Assembly (NCBI GenBank): GCA_021642125.1
Contig: JAKIXB010000031.1
Location: forward strand, 62,001 to 126,000
Direction: 5' to 3'
DNA from: Nothophoma quercina
Lineage: Eukaryota; Ascomycota; Dothideomycetes; Pleosporales; Didymellaceae
Length of the DNA stretch: 64,000 nt
Positions 33,185 to 44,699 of the stretch are shown here, in pieces. The first letter of the stretch is position 1. Every line of letters starts with the position of its first letter. A program made the position numbers and the translations under genes. Under the pieces are notes generated by a model. The model did no database searches. It had not been told where the DNA came from and saw only the letters and a list, made by a program, of their open reading frames with translations.

Positions 33185-36100
33185 ATGGCGCCTGGTATAG
33201 TATCCCCGTGCTTGGTGGTGTTCACTACTAATGACAGCGATCCCACCACAGGCAAAACAGCGCCACGGCTGCTACAAGACCTCCTCACATATGATCCACG
33301 CCGCGAAGAACGAGCAGGCCGTAATCTCCTGACCAGCGCCCCGCCCGAGCACACATCCGCGAGAGAGGGTATCCCCGCGGTCCCTCGGGCGAACTGCAGA
33401 CATGCGCTCGTACGAAAGGATGAGCAGTCCCTGCTGCCTGGCGCCGAGGGCGACCAAGACGCCATGTACAAAGTCGCATCTTATTGCACACAGTGTCGCT
33501 GGCACATCGACATCATCGTAGACTTCAAGGGTCAGCAAACTTCACGCGGGATATGTGGGAGGCAGAATGCCGAGTTTCCACTACACCATCTCGAATACGT
33601 TGGAGACTACAACAATGAGAGCAATGGACCCACCATTCTGAAGGGTTCCAGGAACTTCGGATTCCATTGCACGAACGAGGCATGCCCGATCGCAGTCCGC
33701 ATAGATATGAAGCCACCACGCTTTACGGACCATGACCAGGAGTTGATGACGAACAAAGCTCAGCTTCGACGGAGGTTCGAGAAGTCAAGAGAGATAATAG
33801 GAGAGCGTGAAGGCGAGACTATGTCTAGAAGCGTGGATGGCCCCGACTTCCTTGACACCTTCCTTAGAGATTCGCTCAACCCAGTGCCAGGCAAGAACCG
33901 CATTCCTTTGCTAAACAGGAAGTTTGGAAAGACATTCTGGAGAGACTGCGACTCGATATTGACCAAGTTGGGTTTCAAGTATACAGTCGAGTTGAATGAG
34001 GAAGAAGGGACCGAAGTCGAGGCATGGTACCTCCCGCAACCAGAACCAGAACATGATCCATTCGAGTCGTCTCTGCGTACCACAATTCAAGACGCCAGGT
34101 ACGAACTGAACACGATGATCCTTGCGTTCCCGGAGAACGAGCGCCCGAATGTCAGGCATCAACCGATGTATCCTGTTCCTTCACAAGGTGACATCGAATT
34201 ACTGTTGGCTTGTCATGACTGTGAGTCCCCTATGACATCTTGTCAGGTCCATCATTGATCACACGCGCAGACGAGAAGAGCGGGCGAACACGCAGTACAA
34301 GTGACAGGGAAGAGGATCATCCGTAAGTTTGCCACAGTCATATTCTTAATGGTTTCTGACTTGATGTAGGCACTTCGCCAGTCTTGGAGCGGTCGGGGAT
34401 TTCGCAGACTCCCTCATAAGTTTTGCGTATCGACGGCAGTGCGCCGTAGATAAGCCAAATGTACCTTACTATCTAGAGTGCCTTCAGGCAATCGCCAAGA
34501 ATCGCAACAGCGAAAGCCTGCAGTACGAGGTGGCTATCCTTGCCTCGCAAGGGATTCTGAGCAAGCGCGACATAGCAGACGCGTGGCGCGGTATTGGCAT
34601 AGAGCCAACGCATGGACCTGCCCTGACTGACGAAATCATCATCAACCAGTTCAGGTCCCGTCTTGCTGATGTCGCTCCGGCTCAACGCGAAGAGCAACGC
34701 AGACATCTGAAGACTATCGGCATTGCGCGCGGTAGCGAGTCCATTCAAAGAGAGGCTAGCGAGTCGATCGACACCTACGAGGAAGCTTTGTCATGGCTCG
34801 ACCTTGATGCTTCGCAGCCCGACGACTTCGTTGTAACTATGTTCTCCCTCAAAGTGGGTACACCTTTATTAAGCAAGTCACAAACACTGACAATATACAG
34901 ACTGGAGATAACCCTTCATGTACCGAGTCCGCTCGAAAAGCAGTATCTGTCATCGCCGAACATCGAAACAGCGACAGGCTCCGAGAGTACCTGCATACTG
35001 GGTCGATGAGCGAGGCAGAGATGGACTTGAGCGAAGCGTACGCTCTGTTCGATATCTCGGCTATGTCTGACAGAAAGAACATTGATCTGAGCGTGTTGGA
35101 GAGCTCGCTGGCCCTCGCCGCGCCGAATGATGTCGCCAAACTTCAAAAGGCATTCGCGCTTGTCCAACAGGACCAAGCTCAAAACTACAACAACAAAGAA
35201 CAGAAACCTAAAGAACCAGGGTCACGAGTGAACGACTATCCTCTGGAATCTTGGCCTGTGGGTTGCCGCAATAACGGTAACACCTGCTACCTGAATAGCG
35301 TCCTCCAGTTTCTATTCACTATCAAGCCCCTGCGAGATCTCGTTCTCAACTTCGAAACATACAGGCAAGATCCTTCACCGGAAGCATTGAAGAACAAGAA
35401 AGTTGGCCGCACGGTTGTAACTCCACAACGAGTGGCTACTGCACAGAAGTTCGTTCTTGAGTTGCAGTCCTTGTTTCAGCTGATGATTCAAGCACCGACC
35501 GACAACATTCTGCCCACGAAGCATCTTGCTGAATTGGCGCTGTGCAAGACAGATAGCCCGGAACTCGAGGTGATCGCCCCCGATGCTCAAAGTCAGGATA
35601 GCAAAGAATTGCCCAACGGGACCGAAGTGGCTTCAAAGACTGGGGAAGCATCAGCAGTCAACTCAAATGATACAGTCATGGGCGACAGGGACGACGCTAA
35701 GAAAGGCGATGCAAAGAACGACGACGTAAAGGACAGTGACTCTGCGGAAGCTGCGGATATCAAACCTGAATCAAACGACAACCTATCGCCTCCAACTCGA
35801 CCTCCTCCTATTCCGCCTCGGCCTGGAGCACAAGAGCCAGTGAAGGGACCACAAAAGTCCAAGGATGATGCCATCGCCGAAAGCGCTAGGCAACAGGATG
35901 CTGCGGAAGTAATGGGAAACGTCCTGGATCTGCTTTCCTGCGCTGTTAAAGGAGAAGGCTTTCTGCGCGATGGTGAGCAGGATGATCTCATCAAAAACCT
36001 TTTCTACAGCGACGTGACTGTCGTCCGTAACACGACAGACAAAGTTGAGAAGAGCAGCGAACACCGACACAACCACTTGGTTTCTGCTGGCGGACGCAAC

Positions 36101-37030
36101 CGCCACCTTTACGCAGCTCTCGACGACGACTTCGGACTCAGCGAGTTAGAGGAAGGCGGTGGTAGCAAGTACGAGTACATCGCCCAGCCTGCTCCTATTC
36201 AAGTTGTCAATGTGCGCCGGCTGCAATTCAATATGGAAAAGAAACAACAGGTCCGTGACACAGCGCAGCTCAGTCTAGACGACGTTCTCTATCTGGATCG
36301 ATACCTCGAGGCAACCAACACATTGTCCGGGGAGAAGCTTCTGCAGCTGCGCAAAGGGCAATGGGCAAAACAGCAAGAGCTCCAGCGTCTATCGGCGCGT
36401 TGCAAAGAACTACAAGTGACAGACACTGAGGATCTGGATCTTGCCGATGCAGTAGAGGAGACTGCAATGTTTACCGAAAACTTCTTCGCAGGTGTAGAGC
36501 AGCAGATGTTTGATTCATTGCCAACACCACCGCCCGAAGAGCTCCCAAGCAATCTGCACGAGAGAGCCAAAGTACTGAAGGAGGAACTCGAAGTGATCAA
36601 GGCTGCCATGACGCAGCTCGAGACGGAGATCGATACTGTGTTCAAGCAGTACCAAGACCACGGCTACCGCCTGCACGCTACCTTCGTTCACCGTGGTGGC
36701 ACCGGCTCGGGCCATTACCTGATCTACATCAAAGACTTCCAGAACAATACATGGCGCGAATACAACGATGAAACCGTGAAGCCATACTCTGAGCAGGATA
36801 TCTTCGGGACTGGGTCAGGCTCCTTGGCTGCAGGAAGCACAGGCATTGTGTTCGTCAAAGAGAACCAGGTCGACATGCTTACAGAAGCGGTCTTCAGGAA
36901 GCCAGATGCTTCCGCAGCAGAAACCACCACGACTGAAGCGGAGAAGAAAGACGTAGAGATGACGGACATGCCTGCATCGAAGATCAAGTATGATGGTATG
37001 GAGGTCATCGAAGGAATTGAGAAGTCGTGA
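33185..37030 (+). CDS. UBP2: Ubiquitin carboxyl-terminal hydrolase Ubp2-like
   Basis: Four exons: 33185..34220, 34271..34322, 34370..34853 and 34901..37030; introns 47-50 nt; 1233 residues, close to yeast Ubp2 (about 1270). The N-terminal half has a Cys motif (YCTQCRWHIDI, later FGFHCTNEACPIAVRI) and helical repeats. The USP catalytic domain begins at PVGCRNNGNTCYLNSVLQFL (Cys box). It carries a long acidic/Pro-rich insert (about residues 690-790) and closes with HRGGTGSGHYLIYIKDF (catalytic His) and WREYNDETV. Known role: Ubp2 works with Rsp5 and Rup1 to trim K63-linked chains in membrane-protein sorting. The split USP domain with insert is normal for the Ubp2/USP25-28 type. Confidence 0.9.
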
Positions 37031-37713
37031 GATGATCCACGTTAATGGTGGAATCAGATCAATCTCTCCAGTACTCCGCTCACACGCCTGGAACAGACTT
37101 GATGTGGCAGCTCCTTGACGTTAGTTCAAAGTCGCTTCACAAGCGATGGATGGAAGAATTGAGAGTGCAGCTGCTCCGCTACTGAGTTACCGCCAAGGAG
37201 AGAAACGTCAACGATATGGAAGGTGAAGAGGTCTTCTCTAAAGGCTAGGTTCGAGGAAGCGCGAACTTATCTCAAGTAGTTCAGCTTGAAGCTTAAGCTT
37301 TATGACAGCCGAACGCGAGGAGTGTGCAAGTCGAGGTACTAACTATCTGGCGTTACTAGAGGGGGCTTTGAGGCATAGTATAGCGGCATTCCCACTGAAT
37401 CTTGGAAGGAGACATTCATGCGTCTCACACAGCACAGACATTTCCAACTTGAGACTAGACGTTCGAGCGTGCGTGACAGTTGCTGGTGATACGCAAAACA
37501 CGTGCCCCATTGCGCCTTCGCACACTAGCGGCTGGACCGTGGTCTCCACGAAAGAGGTGTTCCGTTCCGCACGCCGGCCTCGGAAGCCGCTGTCAGAAGT
37601 CTACGGCGAGTGACCCGGCATTTCACACCTCAACATTACGCCCGCAATGCGTCTCTTACCTAGACAACCTCCCCGCAGGCAGGACCCATGAGACCTCACC
37701 TCCCACGACCACC
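37031..37713. other. Intergenic spacer
   Basis: About 680 bases between tandem genes. No gene is supported; short frames here are not protein-like. Confidence 0.45.
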
Positions 37714-38710
37714 ATGATACGCACTTCCGGCGCCTGGGCTCGCGCAAGCTCACGGCGCATACCTCAAAACGTATACGCTTATCCTCGGCACCCCAGTGGT
37801 ATTTCCGGAAATGCCACAACCCTCAACTTTGTAGCGCAACGAGCGTCGCCCTCGCATGTTGTGCGCAGATATAACGCAACGAAGCCTCCTGTAGGCCAGA
37901 AACCGCCTGCGACTGCTACAACTATACCAGGCCCCAGCTGGCTCTGGCTCGAGCCTGTCATTGAGCCTTTCCGCGCGTATGGGCGTGTGCAGCAAAGGAA
38001 GCCCTACCTCACGCAGTTGGTCAGCTCGCTGGTGATCTACTTCGTCGGTGACTTGGTTGCGCAGAGTATCGCTGCGCCGGAGGAGAAGGAGATCAAAGAA
38101 GAGGAGGAAGAACGAGGATGGGTGCAGCAATGGAGTGAAGACCGCGACTGGGCGCGGACTGGGCGAGCGCTTGTGATTGGAGGTATCAGCAGCATACCAA
38201 GTTACAAGTGGTTCGTGTGGTTGAGCATGAACTTCAACTACTCAAGCAAGATCCTGAGTCTGACGGCCAAGGTATACTTTCCCCTGCCCGCTCCTAACTT
38301 TAACGGTCAGTGATATTAACCACACTCAGGTCGTCGTGAGTCAACTCCTCTTTACACCCATATTCAACTCCTACTTCTTCGGCATGCAGACCCTCCTCAC
38401 CGGCGCCTCCTTCGACGAAATCGTGGAACGCATCAAGCACACTGTTCCTACGAGTTGGATCAACAGCTGCAAGGTATGGCCGGCGATTACGGCGTTCAGC
38501 TTCACGTATATCCCTATACAGTATAGGAGCATTTTTGGAGGCGTAATTGCCATTGGGTGGCAGACGTATTTGAGTTTGCTGAACCAGAGGGCCGCTGCAC
38601 AGGAGCATGAGGAGCATGAGCGTGACGGGACGGCGAAGCATAAGGAGGTTTTGAAGATTGTTGAGGAGAGAGCGGAGAGGAGCAGTGATAAGGAGGAGTG
38701 TGCTGCTTGA
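37714..38710 (+). CDS. Mpv17/PMP22-family mitochondrial inner-membrane protein
   Basis: Exons 37714..38271 and 38330..38710; intron 58 nt; 312 residues. The N-terminus is a mitochondrial-type presequence (MIRTSGAWARASSRRI, rich in Arg/Ser/Ala, no acids). Four membrane segments follow in the Mpv17 pattern: PYLTQLVSSLVIYFVGDLVAQ, TGRALVIGGISSIPSYKWF, LLFTPIFNSYFFGMQTLLTG and the signature TVPTSWINSCKVWPAITAFSF with SIFGGVIAIGWQTYLS. The C-terminus is charged. Known family role: small channel-like proteins of the mitochondrial inner membrane (yeast Sym1) linked to metabolite balance and mtDNA maintenance. Confidence 0.9.
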
Positions 38711-39427
38711 ATTCTTCCTGGGAGAGTGGAAGATGATACTCTGGGCTTCGACGGCCAATGTTTCCTTTGTCATATTGCATAGACCGCTTGGAAGACTTGA
38801 ATGCATCGCGAGGCGTTAGGGTGGCACTGTGGGCTAGATCAAATCATCCCGACGAAAGACTTTGAAGGGCACTCTCTGTGTTCTGCTCGTGTAACGACTG
38901 CGAGGTTCAGGGTCATGGTTGGGTCATAACATATCCGGGCAACTACGGCTTCAGTCAGCAAACCCATTCAGATTTCGAACTCACAACTTCAGACCCTCTT
39001 GGCGGACCCGCGCTCTGCGCAAATGATGCTGTGACAATCATTTCTGACAGTAGCCTTGTAGTTTGTAGGCTATCTACTGCTCCACTAGCCCCACTTCGAA
39101 GAAGATCATCGAAACGTTTCTCGGTCTGTGGACCGAAGTCCGGTAGTGTCTCGCGACTTCCCTTGCTCCGGACGTCATTGCGACAGAACACAGGCAAAAT
39201 CTTCTTGGAAGTGGAAGGCTGTATCCACTACCTGCAATTACAGACACCACCCAACGAGGACATCAGGATGTGATGTCATCATGTCGACTGTTGCGCTATA
39301 CAGCCTCATAAGCTGGGCGTACCTATAAGATATTCTTCATGCACCTCTTGGCAATCTTCCACTCTCATCCTGCATTCAAGCGATCACTCACATACGTTTC
39401 ATTCCTCGGAAATACCCATACAACAAG
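38711..39427. other. Intergenic spacer with hexokinase promoter
   Basis: About 715 bases between tandem genes. It contains a TATA-like element close to the hexokinase start and otherwise nothing recognisable. Confidence 0.45.
39324..39329 (+). promoter_or_regulatory. TATA box of the hexokinase gene
   Basis: TATAAG in the context CCTATAAGATA, about 100 bases upstream of the hexokinase ATG, followed by a C/T-rich stretch (39340-39375) typical of fungal start regions. Confidence 0.5.
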
Positions 39428-40924
39428 ATGTCATCGTCGGCGCAACAAGACGTGGAAAAGGAGTCGTACAGCTCTCGACACCAGCGGTCAGAGCTAAAGA
39501 AGTTGGCTGACTTGCCCTCCGAGCTTGAAAAAGAACTGGACCGTTTAGATGAAGAGTTCTGGATCCCAGGCGAGAAGCTGAAGGAGATCGTCAAGCGCTT
39601 CCATGAAGAATTGGACGAAGGCTTGGCTAAGCACCACCAAAACATCGCTATGCATCAAACTTGGGTACATCACTTGCCAGAAGGAAATGAGAAGGGGACT
39701 TTTCTTACCCTTGATCTTGGAGGCACCAATCTGCGAGTCTGTGAGATAACATTACACGGACACGAGAAGGAGGGTAAGGAGAAGACCGAGCTCGATCAGA
39801 AGCAGTATAGGCTGCCAGAAGAACTCAAGAAAGGTGACGCAGATGGATTGTGGAACTTCATCGCCGAAGAACTGGAAGACTTCGTCAAAAACAAGGGCCT
39901 GGACAAGAAGTACACAAACGACAAGCCTATGCCGCTCGGTTTCACGTTCTCCTATCCAGCAACACAAGCCCGCATCGACCATGCCATACTCAAGACCTGG
40001 ACTAAGGGCTTTGATATCAGCGGTGTAGAAGACCAAGACGTCGCACGACAACTCCGCGAGAAAATCGAAGAGCGCAACCTTCCCGTCGAACTAGTTTGCG
40101 TCATCAACGACACCGTCGGCGCAATGATAGCATCCGCCTACAACGACCCCAAGACCATCGTCGGCGCCATCTTCGGCACTGGCTGCAACGCAGCATACAT
40201 GGCAAATCTCACTAGCATCGGCAAGATGAAAGACTCAGATCGACAAACAGCCAAGAAGCAAAGCGACAAGATGGCCATCAACTGCGAATACGGCGCTTTC
40301 GACAATGCCCTTCGAGTTCTTCCAGCGACAAAGTACGACAAACAAATCGATGCCGAATCCCCACGTCCCGGCGAGCAGGCCTTTGAGAAATTGTCTGCTG
40401 GCCTTTACCTAGGCGAAATTTACAGGCTCATCGTGCTCGACCTCGCTGAACGGGGCCTCATATTCAAGGGCCAAGATACAAGCAAACTAAAGCAAAGCTA
40501 CTCCATCGACACGGGCTTTCTCTCGCAAATCGAAGACGATGAATCAGAAAATTTCTCCGAATCCCGCACCCTTTTCAACGAGACCCTCGCCCTCTCACCC
40601 TCCGATATCGAAATCGAGTTCTCGCGGCACGTCGCCGAGCTGATCGCCGTCCGTGGTGCAAGGTTGTGTGCTTGCGGCGTCGCTGCGATTTGCATCAAGG
40701 AGGGTATCAGTGAGGGTCATGTAGCAGCCGATGGCAGTGTAGCAAACAAGCACCCGAAGTTCAAGAAGAGGTGGGCGAGGGCGTTGGGCGAGGTGTTAGA
40801 TTGGGAGGAGAAGCTGAGAGAGGAGGGAGAAGGGCCAATTAAGATAACATCTGCGGAGGATGGGAGTGGGATAGGGTGTGCGATTATTGCTGCTATGGAG
40901 TTGGAGAAGAGAGAAAGGGTGTGA
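39428..40924 (+). CDS. Hexokinase family sugar kinase, intronless
   Basis: A single exon of 498 residues. Key motifs: phosphate-1 loop FLTLDLGGTNLRVCEI; sugar-binding signature LGFTFSYPATQARIDHAILK followed by TWTKGFDI; catalytic Asp in VCVINDTVGAMIAS; FGTGCNAAYM; INCEYGAFDN; adenosine motif VRGARLCACGVAAIC; and the C-terminal GSGIGCAIIAAMEL. All catalytic elements appear present, so phosphorylation of hexoses by ATP in the cytosol is expected. The N-terminus (MSSSAQQDVEKESYSSRHQR) is unlike the usual fungal hexokinase opening, and the sugar-binding signature differs slightly (A where G is usual). It may be a second, specialised hexokinase rather than the main enzyme. A regulatory non-enzymatic role is less likely because the active site is kept. 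Confidence 0.9.
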   Translation: MSSSAQQDVEKESYSSRHQRSELKKLADLPSELEKELDRLDEEFWIPGEKLKEIVKRFHEELDEGLAKHHQNIAMHQTWVHHLPEGNEKGTFLTLDLGGTNLRVCEITLHGHEKEGKEKTELDQKQYRLPEELKKGDADGLWNFIAEELEDFVKNKGLDKKYTNDKPMPLGFTFSYPATQARIDHAILKTWTKGFDISGVEDQDVARQLREKIEERNLPVELVCVINDTVGAMIASAYNDPKTIVGAIFGTGCNAAYMANLTSIGKMKDSDRQTAKKQSDKMAINCEYGAFDNALRVLPATKYDKQIDAESPRPGEQAFEKLSAGLYLGEIYRLIVLDLAERGLIFKGQDTSKLKQSYSIDTGFLSQIEDDESENFSESRTLFNETLALSPSDIEIEFSRHVAELIAVRGARLCACGVAAICIKEGISEGHVAADGSVANKHPKFKKRWARALGEVLDWEEKLREEGEGPIKITSAEDGSGIGCAIIAAMELEKRERV

Positions 40925-42067
40925 GAGGCTGAAGTTGCCTCGAACTAGTCGATCCAAGGTGATCAATCTTGTGGGAGACACCACCCACCAGGACTACTTA
41001 TCAACAATAATGCGGCAATGAGCTATTATTCCTAAGTCTGATACAAGTAGCAGACGATAAATCAAAAAGCTCTCTTGCAAGATCTCGAAGCACAATCTGA
41101 CAGTCTAGTGGTGCCAAGGCTGTGTTGCTGCGCGCCGGTGGAGGCTTAGCCTACGGTGACCCCAAGGACATGGTCATCGACGTGAGTATCACGCTACTTG
41201 CAGTCGACCAAGAAGACCACAGGAAACACTTCGTACATACAGTCCGTGCCTGACGTTATACACAGACATAATACAATCCTGTTGATGGAACACGGCGAAT
41301 ATTCGGGTTCGACTCGGAATCGCTTTTGCTGCGATAGAAGCAGCCAGACTTGTAAACTTTTGGACCTAGATCCGTATCCAGCTACGCTCAACCGTCTGTA
41401 TAATATCATGCAGGTGTAGGTCTAAAGACAGATCACCACGCCAGTTGTTGTCAAGGCGGCGGGGTTGACCGCGAAGCTCAACTATGCCGAGGCGCTCCCG
41501 AGTCGTTTCCACCTCCCATACAATTAGCCCTAAGCCTCGAAAGAGGGGAAGTATTTTGTGTGACTGCAGCCGGACGGGTGGGTGTAGAAACTCTGCGGAA
41601 TTTATGGGAGAAGCGGACAAGCCGATGCGCCAGAACAGCTCGTGCAGACTTGCGTCTGATACCGTAATAGGGATAATAATGCCAAATGACCGGCTGAGGG
41701 TTTCTTTCTCAATGTCTGACCATCTACTGTCGATGACGATGGGTGTCATGAGCGGGTACATATCTAAGACAAAGGTTGTTATACGCAACCTGCAGGAATC
41801 ACGTTTGTTTGACATGATTTTGTCACATTGAGGCAAGCAGGTGCGGCTGAGGCCGGGCTGCCGACGAGGGTTCATATGCAAGATATAGATCCATGATTTT
41901 GTATGCTCTCACATGGTTATGGAATAATAGTCAAGAACCCAAAGTCCATTCGTCATTACGTATATACAATCGAATCGAAAGGTGGCTCACGGCCATATAA
42001 GACACTACCAAATACTTTTGTTCAGTCCATCCAGACCTCGCAACGCCTAAACATACGTGCAGACACT
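40925..42067. other. Intergenic region between convergent genes
   Basis: About 1.1 kb. Apart from one doubtful frame at 41366..41881 nothing was recognised. Confidence 0.4.
41366..41881 (-). CDS. Doubtful hypothetical ORF (171 codons)
   Basis: An uninterrupted frame with internal ATG (MSNKRDSCRLRITTFVLDMY...). Composition is fairly protein-like, but I recognise no domain, signal peptide or homologue, and codon usage is less biased than in neighbouring genes. It could be a decayed gene or chance. Included only as a candidate. Confidence 0.2.
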   Translation of the reverse strand: MHMNPRRQPGLSRTCLPQCDKIMSNKRDSCRLRITTFVLDMYPLMTPIVIDSRWSDIEKETLSRSFGIIIPITVSDASLHELFWRIGLSASPINSAEFLHPPVRLQSHKILPLFRGLGLIVWEVETTRERLGIVELRGQPRRLDNNWRGDLSLDLHLHDIIQTVERSWIRI

Positions 42068-43057
42068 CTACAAGCACTGGCTGTAGTAGTCGTTCTGCTT
42101 CTGGCAAGTAGAGCCGGAAGCGCAGCCGGTAGGACCAGTGTAACCGTTACCACCGCACTGGCCCCACTTAGCAACGGAACCAGCAGCGGCAGCAGCCTTG
42201 GTAGGAGCAGGCTTAGCAACAGTAGCGAGAGTAGTCTTAGCGGGAGCAGCAGCAGCCTTGGTGGTGGTAGGCTTAGCGGCAGCAGCGGTGGTCTTAGCAG
42301 GGGCGGCAGCGGCCTTGGTGGTGGTAGCAGGAGCAGCGGCGGAGGCGGCGGAGGCGCCGTTCCAGACCTTGGGGCCGGGGGGAGTGTAGCTGGTGAAGCC
42401 GGAGTAGATGTCGAAGAGGACACCGGGGTCGGTGGCCTTGTAGGCACCGGGGAAAGAGACACCAGCGGGGAGGGTGGCGGTGCCGGAGCCCTCAACCTTG
42501 ATGTGGACGCACTCCATGTAGAACTGGGCACCGCCCTGGCGGTTACCCTCGTGGAGGGCGTTGATCTCGGGACGGAGGACATAGTCGCCGGGGGCGAGGT
42601 TGGGGAGAGTCAGGTCGTGCTGACCGGCCTTGCCGGTGTAGGAACCAGCGAGGAGCTTGTCAACAGCCCACTTGCCGTTGCTGTAGCCATCCTCCCAGAT
42701 CTTGGTCCACGAAAGGGAAGAGCCAGCCTTGCTAGCGTAGACCATGATGGGACCCTTGTGGGAGGAGGCGATGATGTCGTCAGAGGCCTGGTTGTTGTCG
42801 TGGTGCCACTGGAAAGCGATCTTGTCACCACCCTTGACGGTGATGGACTTGGAAGCCTTGACACCAGCGACGTTGCAGGTCATGGCGGAGGAAGTGACGT
42901 CGGTGACGGGGTTGTTGTTAGGGGGAGAGTCGATGTAACCACCCTGGGTGTTGCCAACACCGGCATCCTCGCCGTTGACGAGGATGTTCCAGACGGTGGT
43001 GTGAGCAGAGGCGAGCTGGCTAGCAGCCGCAACAGCGAGAACCTGAGAGAACTTCAT
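42068..43057 (-). CDS. AA9 lytic polysaccharide monooxygenase with CBM1
   Basis: A single exon of 329 residues. The signal peptide MKFSQVLAVAAASQLASA is followed by His19, the expected mature His1 of the copper brace. The second brace His is H100 in ASSHKGPIMVY, and the axial Tyr is Y180 in GGAQFYMEC with Gln178. Cys61 and Cys183 fit the conserved disulfide. After the catalytic domain (to about 232) comes an Ala/Thr/Lys/Pro linker with two near-identical TTTKAAAAPAKTT units. A family-1 cellulose-binding module follows (297-329, KWGQCGGNGYTGPTGC...YSQCL). Known role: copper- and H2O2/O2-dependent oxidative cleavage of cellulose outside the cell. Strong C-ending codon bias suggests high expression; it also creates a long antisense frame. 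Confidence 0.96.
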   Translation of the reverse strand: MKFSQVLAVAAASQLASAHTTVWNILVNGEDAGVGNTQGGYIDSPPNNNPVTDVTSSAMTCNVAGVKASKSITVKGGDKIAFQWHHDNNQASDDIIASSHKGPIMVYASKAGSSLSWTKIWEDGYSNGKWAVDKLLAGSYTGKAGQHDLTLPNLAPGDYVLRPEINALHEGNRQGGAQFYMECVHIKVEGSGTATLPAGVSFPGAYKATDPGVLFDIYSGFTSYTPPGPKVWNGASAASAAAPATTTKAAAAPAKTTAAAAKPTTTKAAAAPAKTTLATVAKPAPTKAAAAAGSVAKWGQCGGNGYTGPTGCASGSTCQKQNDYYSQCL

Positions 43058-44699
43058 TGTGATTGAATTGGTAGGTGTTTGTTGGAAAGAATGACGAGTC
43101 AAAGGGAATGACGGGAATGGAGAGTTCGAAAAGTCAAAAGACTGAAAGAGTGTATGAAAAACGAATGTGAGCGTCAAGCGTGCCGTTCTGTAGGTGGACG
43201 GCCCATGGCTCTTATACTCTCCTGCAAGTAGCCACGAGACACTTCCATCTCGGTCGGTGATGGTTCTGTATGCAGCATATCCTGACTCAGTGAGCCATCG
43301 GGGATGTGACATATCGGTTAAGCAGGCGTCATTCTATTTTGTGGATGTTTAGCGCCAGGAACAGGTTAGACCTACCGTTAGACGTCCGAGAGCCGTTGGG
43401 TACGATCCAGAGGCGAATTGACATGGATCGATCTATGCCGCAAGCAGCAATGTGTAGAAGCAGCCTAGAATGCACGCCCCTGGCTATGATCCGGTGGGTC
43501 ACCAAAGTGTCGAATGGCGAGTCGCCATTGAGAAACATGAAACGGAAGTATTTGGGAGGCCTAGTCCAAGCGGGAAGAGGTCAGGAACAGGGTGCCCCTC
43601 CGGACAAGCACGGACCGCCAGCGGTGAAGGACTTCATGCACTTCCATGTGGTCATGCAGTGTGATGGTCGTTGATGCTTCGTGTAGCCTGTTGCCCAAGA
43701 TATCGTCTTTTTTGTTTTTACAAGCCGTCTGTTGCAGGTTGTGACGACTGTTCAAGATCCAGCCTCGTGATGATCCATTCCTTCCCCATGATTCATGCCA
43801 CCAAGAGGCGCAGACGTTGAGGGCGACCAGAAAACACGATGACGCTTGCATCTCTTTCTCGAAAAGCACTCTCCTCGGCTTAGAGAAAGGTGGAGCGATA
43901 AGAGGATACGAGATTTGACAGCGGAAGCTAGACCAGTTTTTCCGTCATGCCGCAGCCTTGAAATTGGCAGCCGCATTGTGTATGTTTCAGCCAAGTCCGG
44001 CGGCTGTCTCTTCTCTACAAGCGACTTATTCCGCGGCTCAATTGTGCATATTTGTAGCCTCGACATTCGAATGCTTGAACGTGTAGAACCCCGGCGAGAT
44101 GGATTTAATGGAGTGGAGGGTAGGAGTGATGGTCGGCATGGGCCCTTGTTGTGGTTGTTGTTTCCTTGCCGGGCACGGTGCACATCCGCGGATCTGGACC
44201 GTTCACATCCTGGCTCGCCGCCCTGCCGCTTCTACCACCGGCAGGGGCAAATGAAAGGCACCTGGCGTGGCTAGACCTCGCGCTGCGGTCTCACGACTCC
44301 TGTCCACGAGATCACGATAGAGATTGTACTCTCCTGAGTCTGTTGTGGCACCTCGGTACCAGTCTGATAGCAGCCACGTTTTCGACATCCGGAATTGATG
44401 GTCTACTAAAGATGAGGCTGTGAAACAAGGCTGCATCACTCCGACCTGCTGACAGCAACGAGAAATTGCGAACGTTCAGTGCCGGTCAAATTGACACAAA
44501 GAACGATTGAAATCGGGCTTTCGATAGTCGATGTTAGGAGGGCAAGTACGGTTTGTGAGGTAAATTATGTAGTGAAGAACTCGGCCGTTATATGTGCTAT
44601 TCACTAGGTAGAAGCAAGAGCTACTTTGAGCGGGTTTGAGCTGCATAGGCAAAATTTGCGAGGTCAAGCTTGTCCGCGACACGGCGAAGCCCCTTCGAC
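43058..44699. other. Intergenic region with AA9 promoter
   Basis: About 1.6 kb between the AA9 start and the 3' end of the S41 peptidase gene. Frames of 100-140 codons overlap on both strands without recognisable content, so no gene is called. Confidence 0.4.
43211..43216 (-). promoter_or_regulatory. TATA box of the AA9 gene
   Basis: On the minus strand the sequence reads GAGTATAAGAGCC, about 155 bases upstream of the AA9 start codon, with a C/T-rich leader in between. Confidence 0.45.

Noticed and set aside
41903..43066. 387-codon plus-strand frame opposite the AA9 gene
   Set aside because: It is a shadow of the strongly C-ending codon bias of the AA9 gene; the product is Gly/Val/Leu-rich with no domain, while the minus strand encodes a complete AA9-CBM1 protein.
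43752..44274. Overlapping 140-codon frames on both strands between the AA9 and S41 genes
   Set aside because: Neither has splice signals, domain motifs or biased composition; likely chance.
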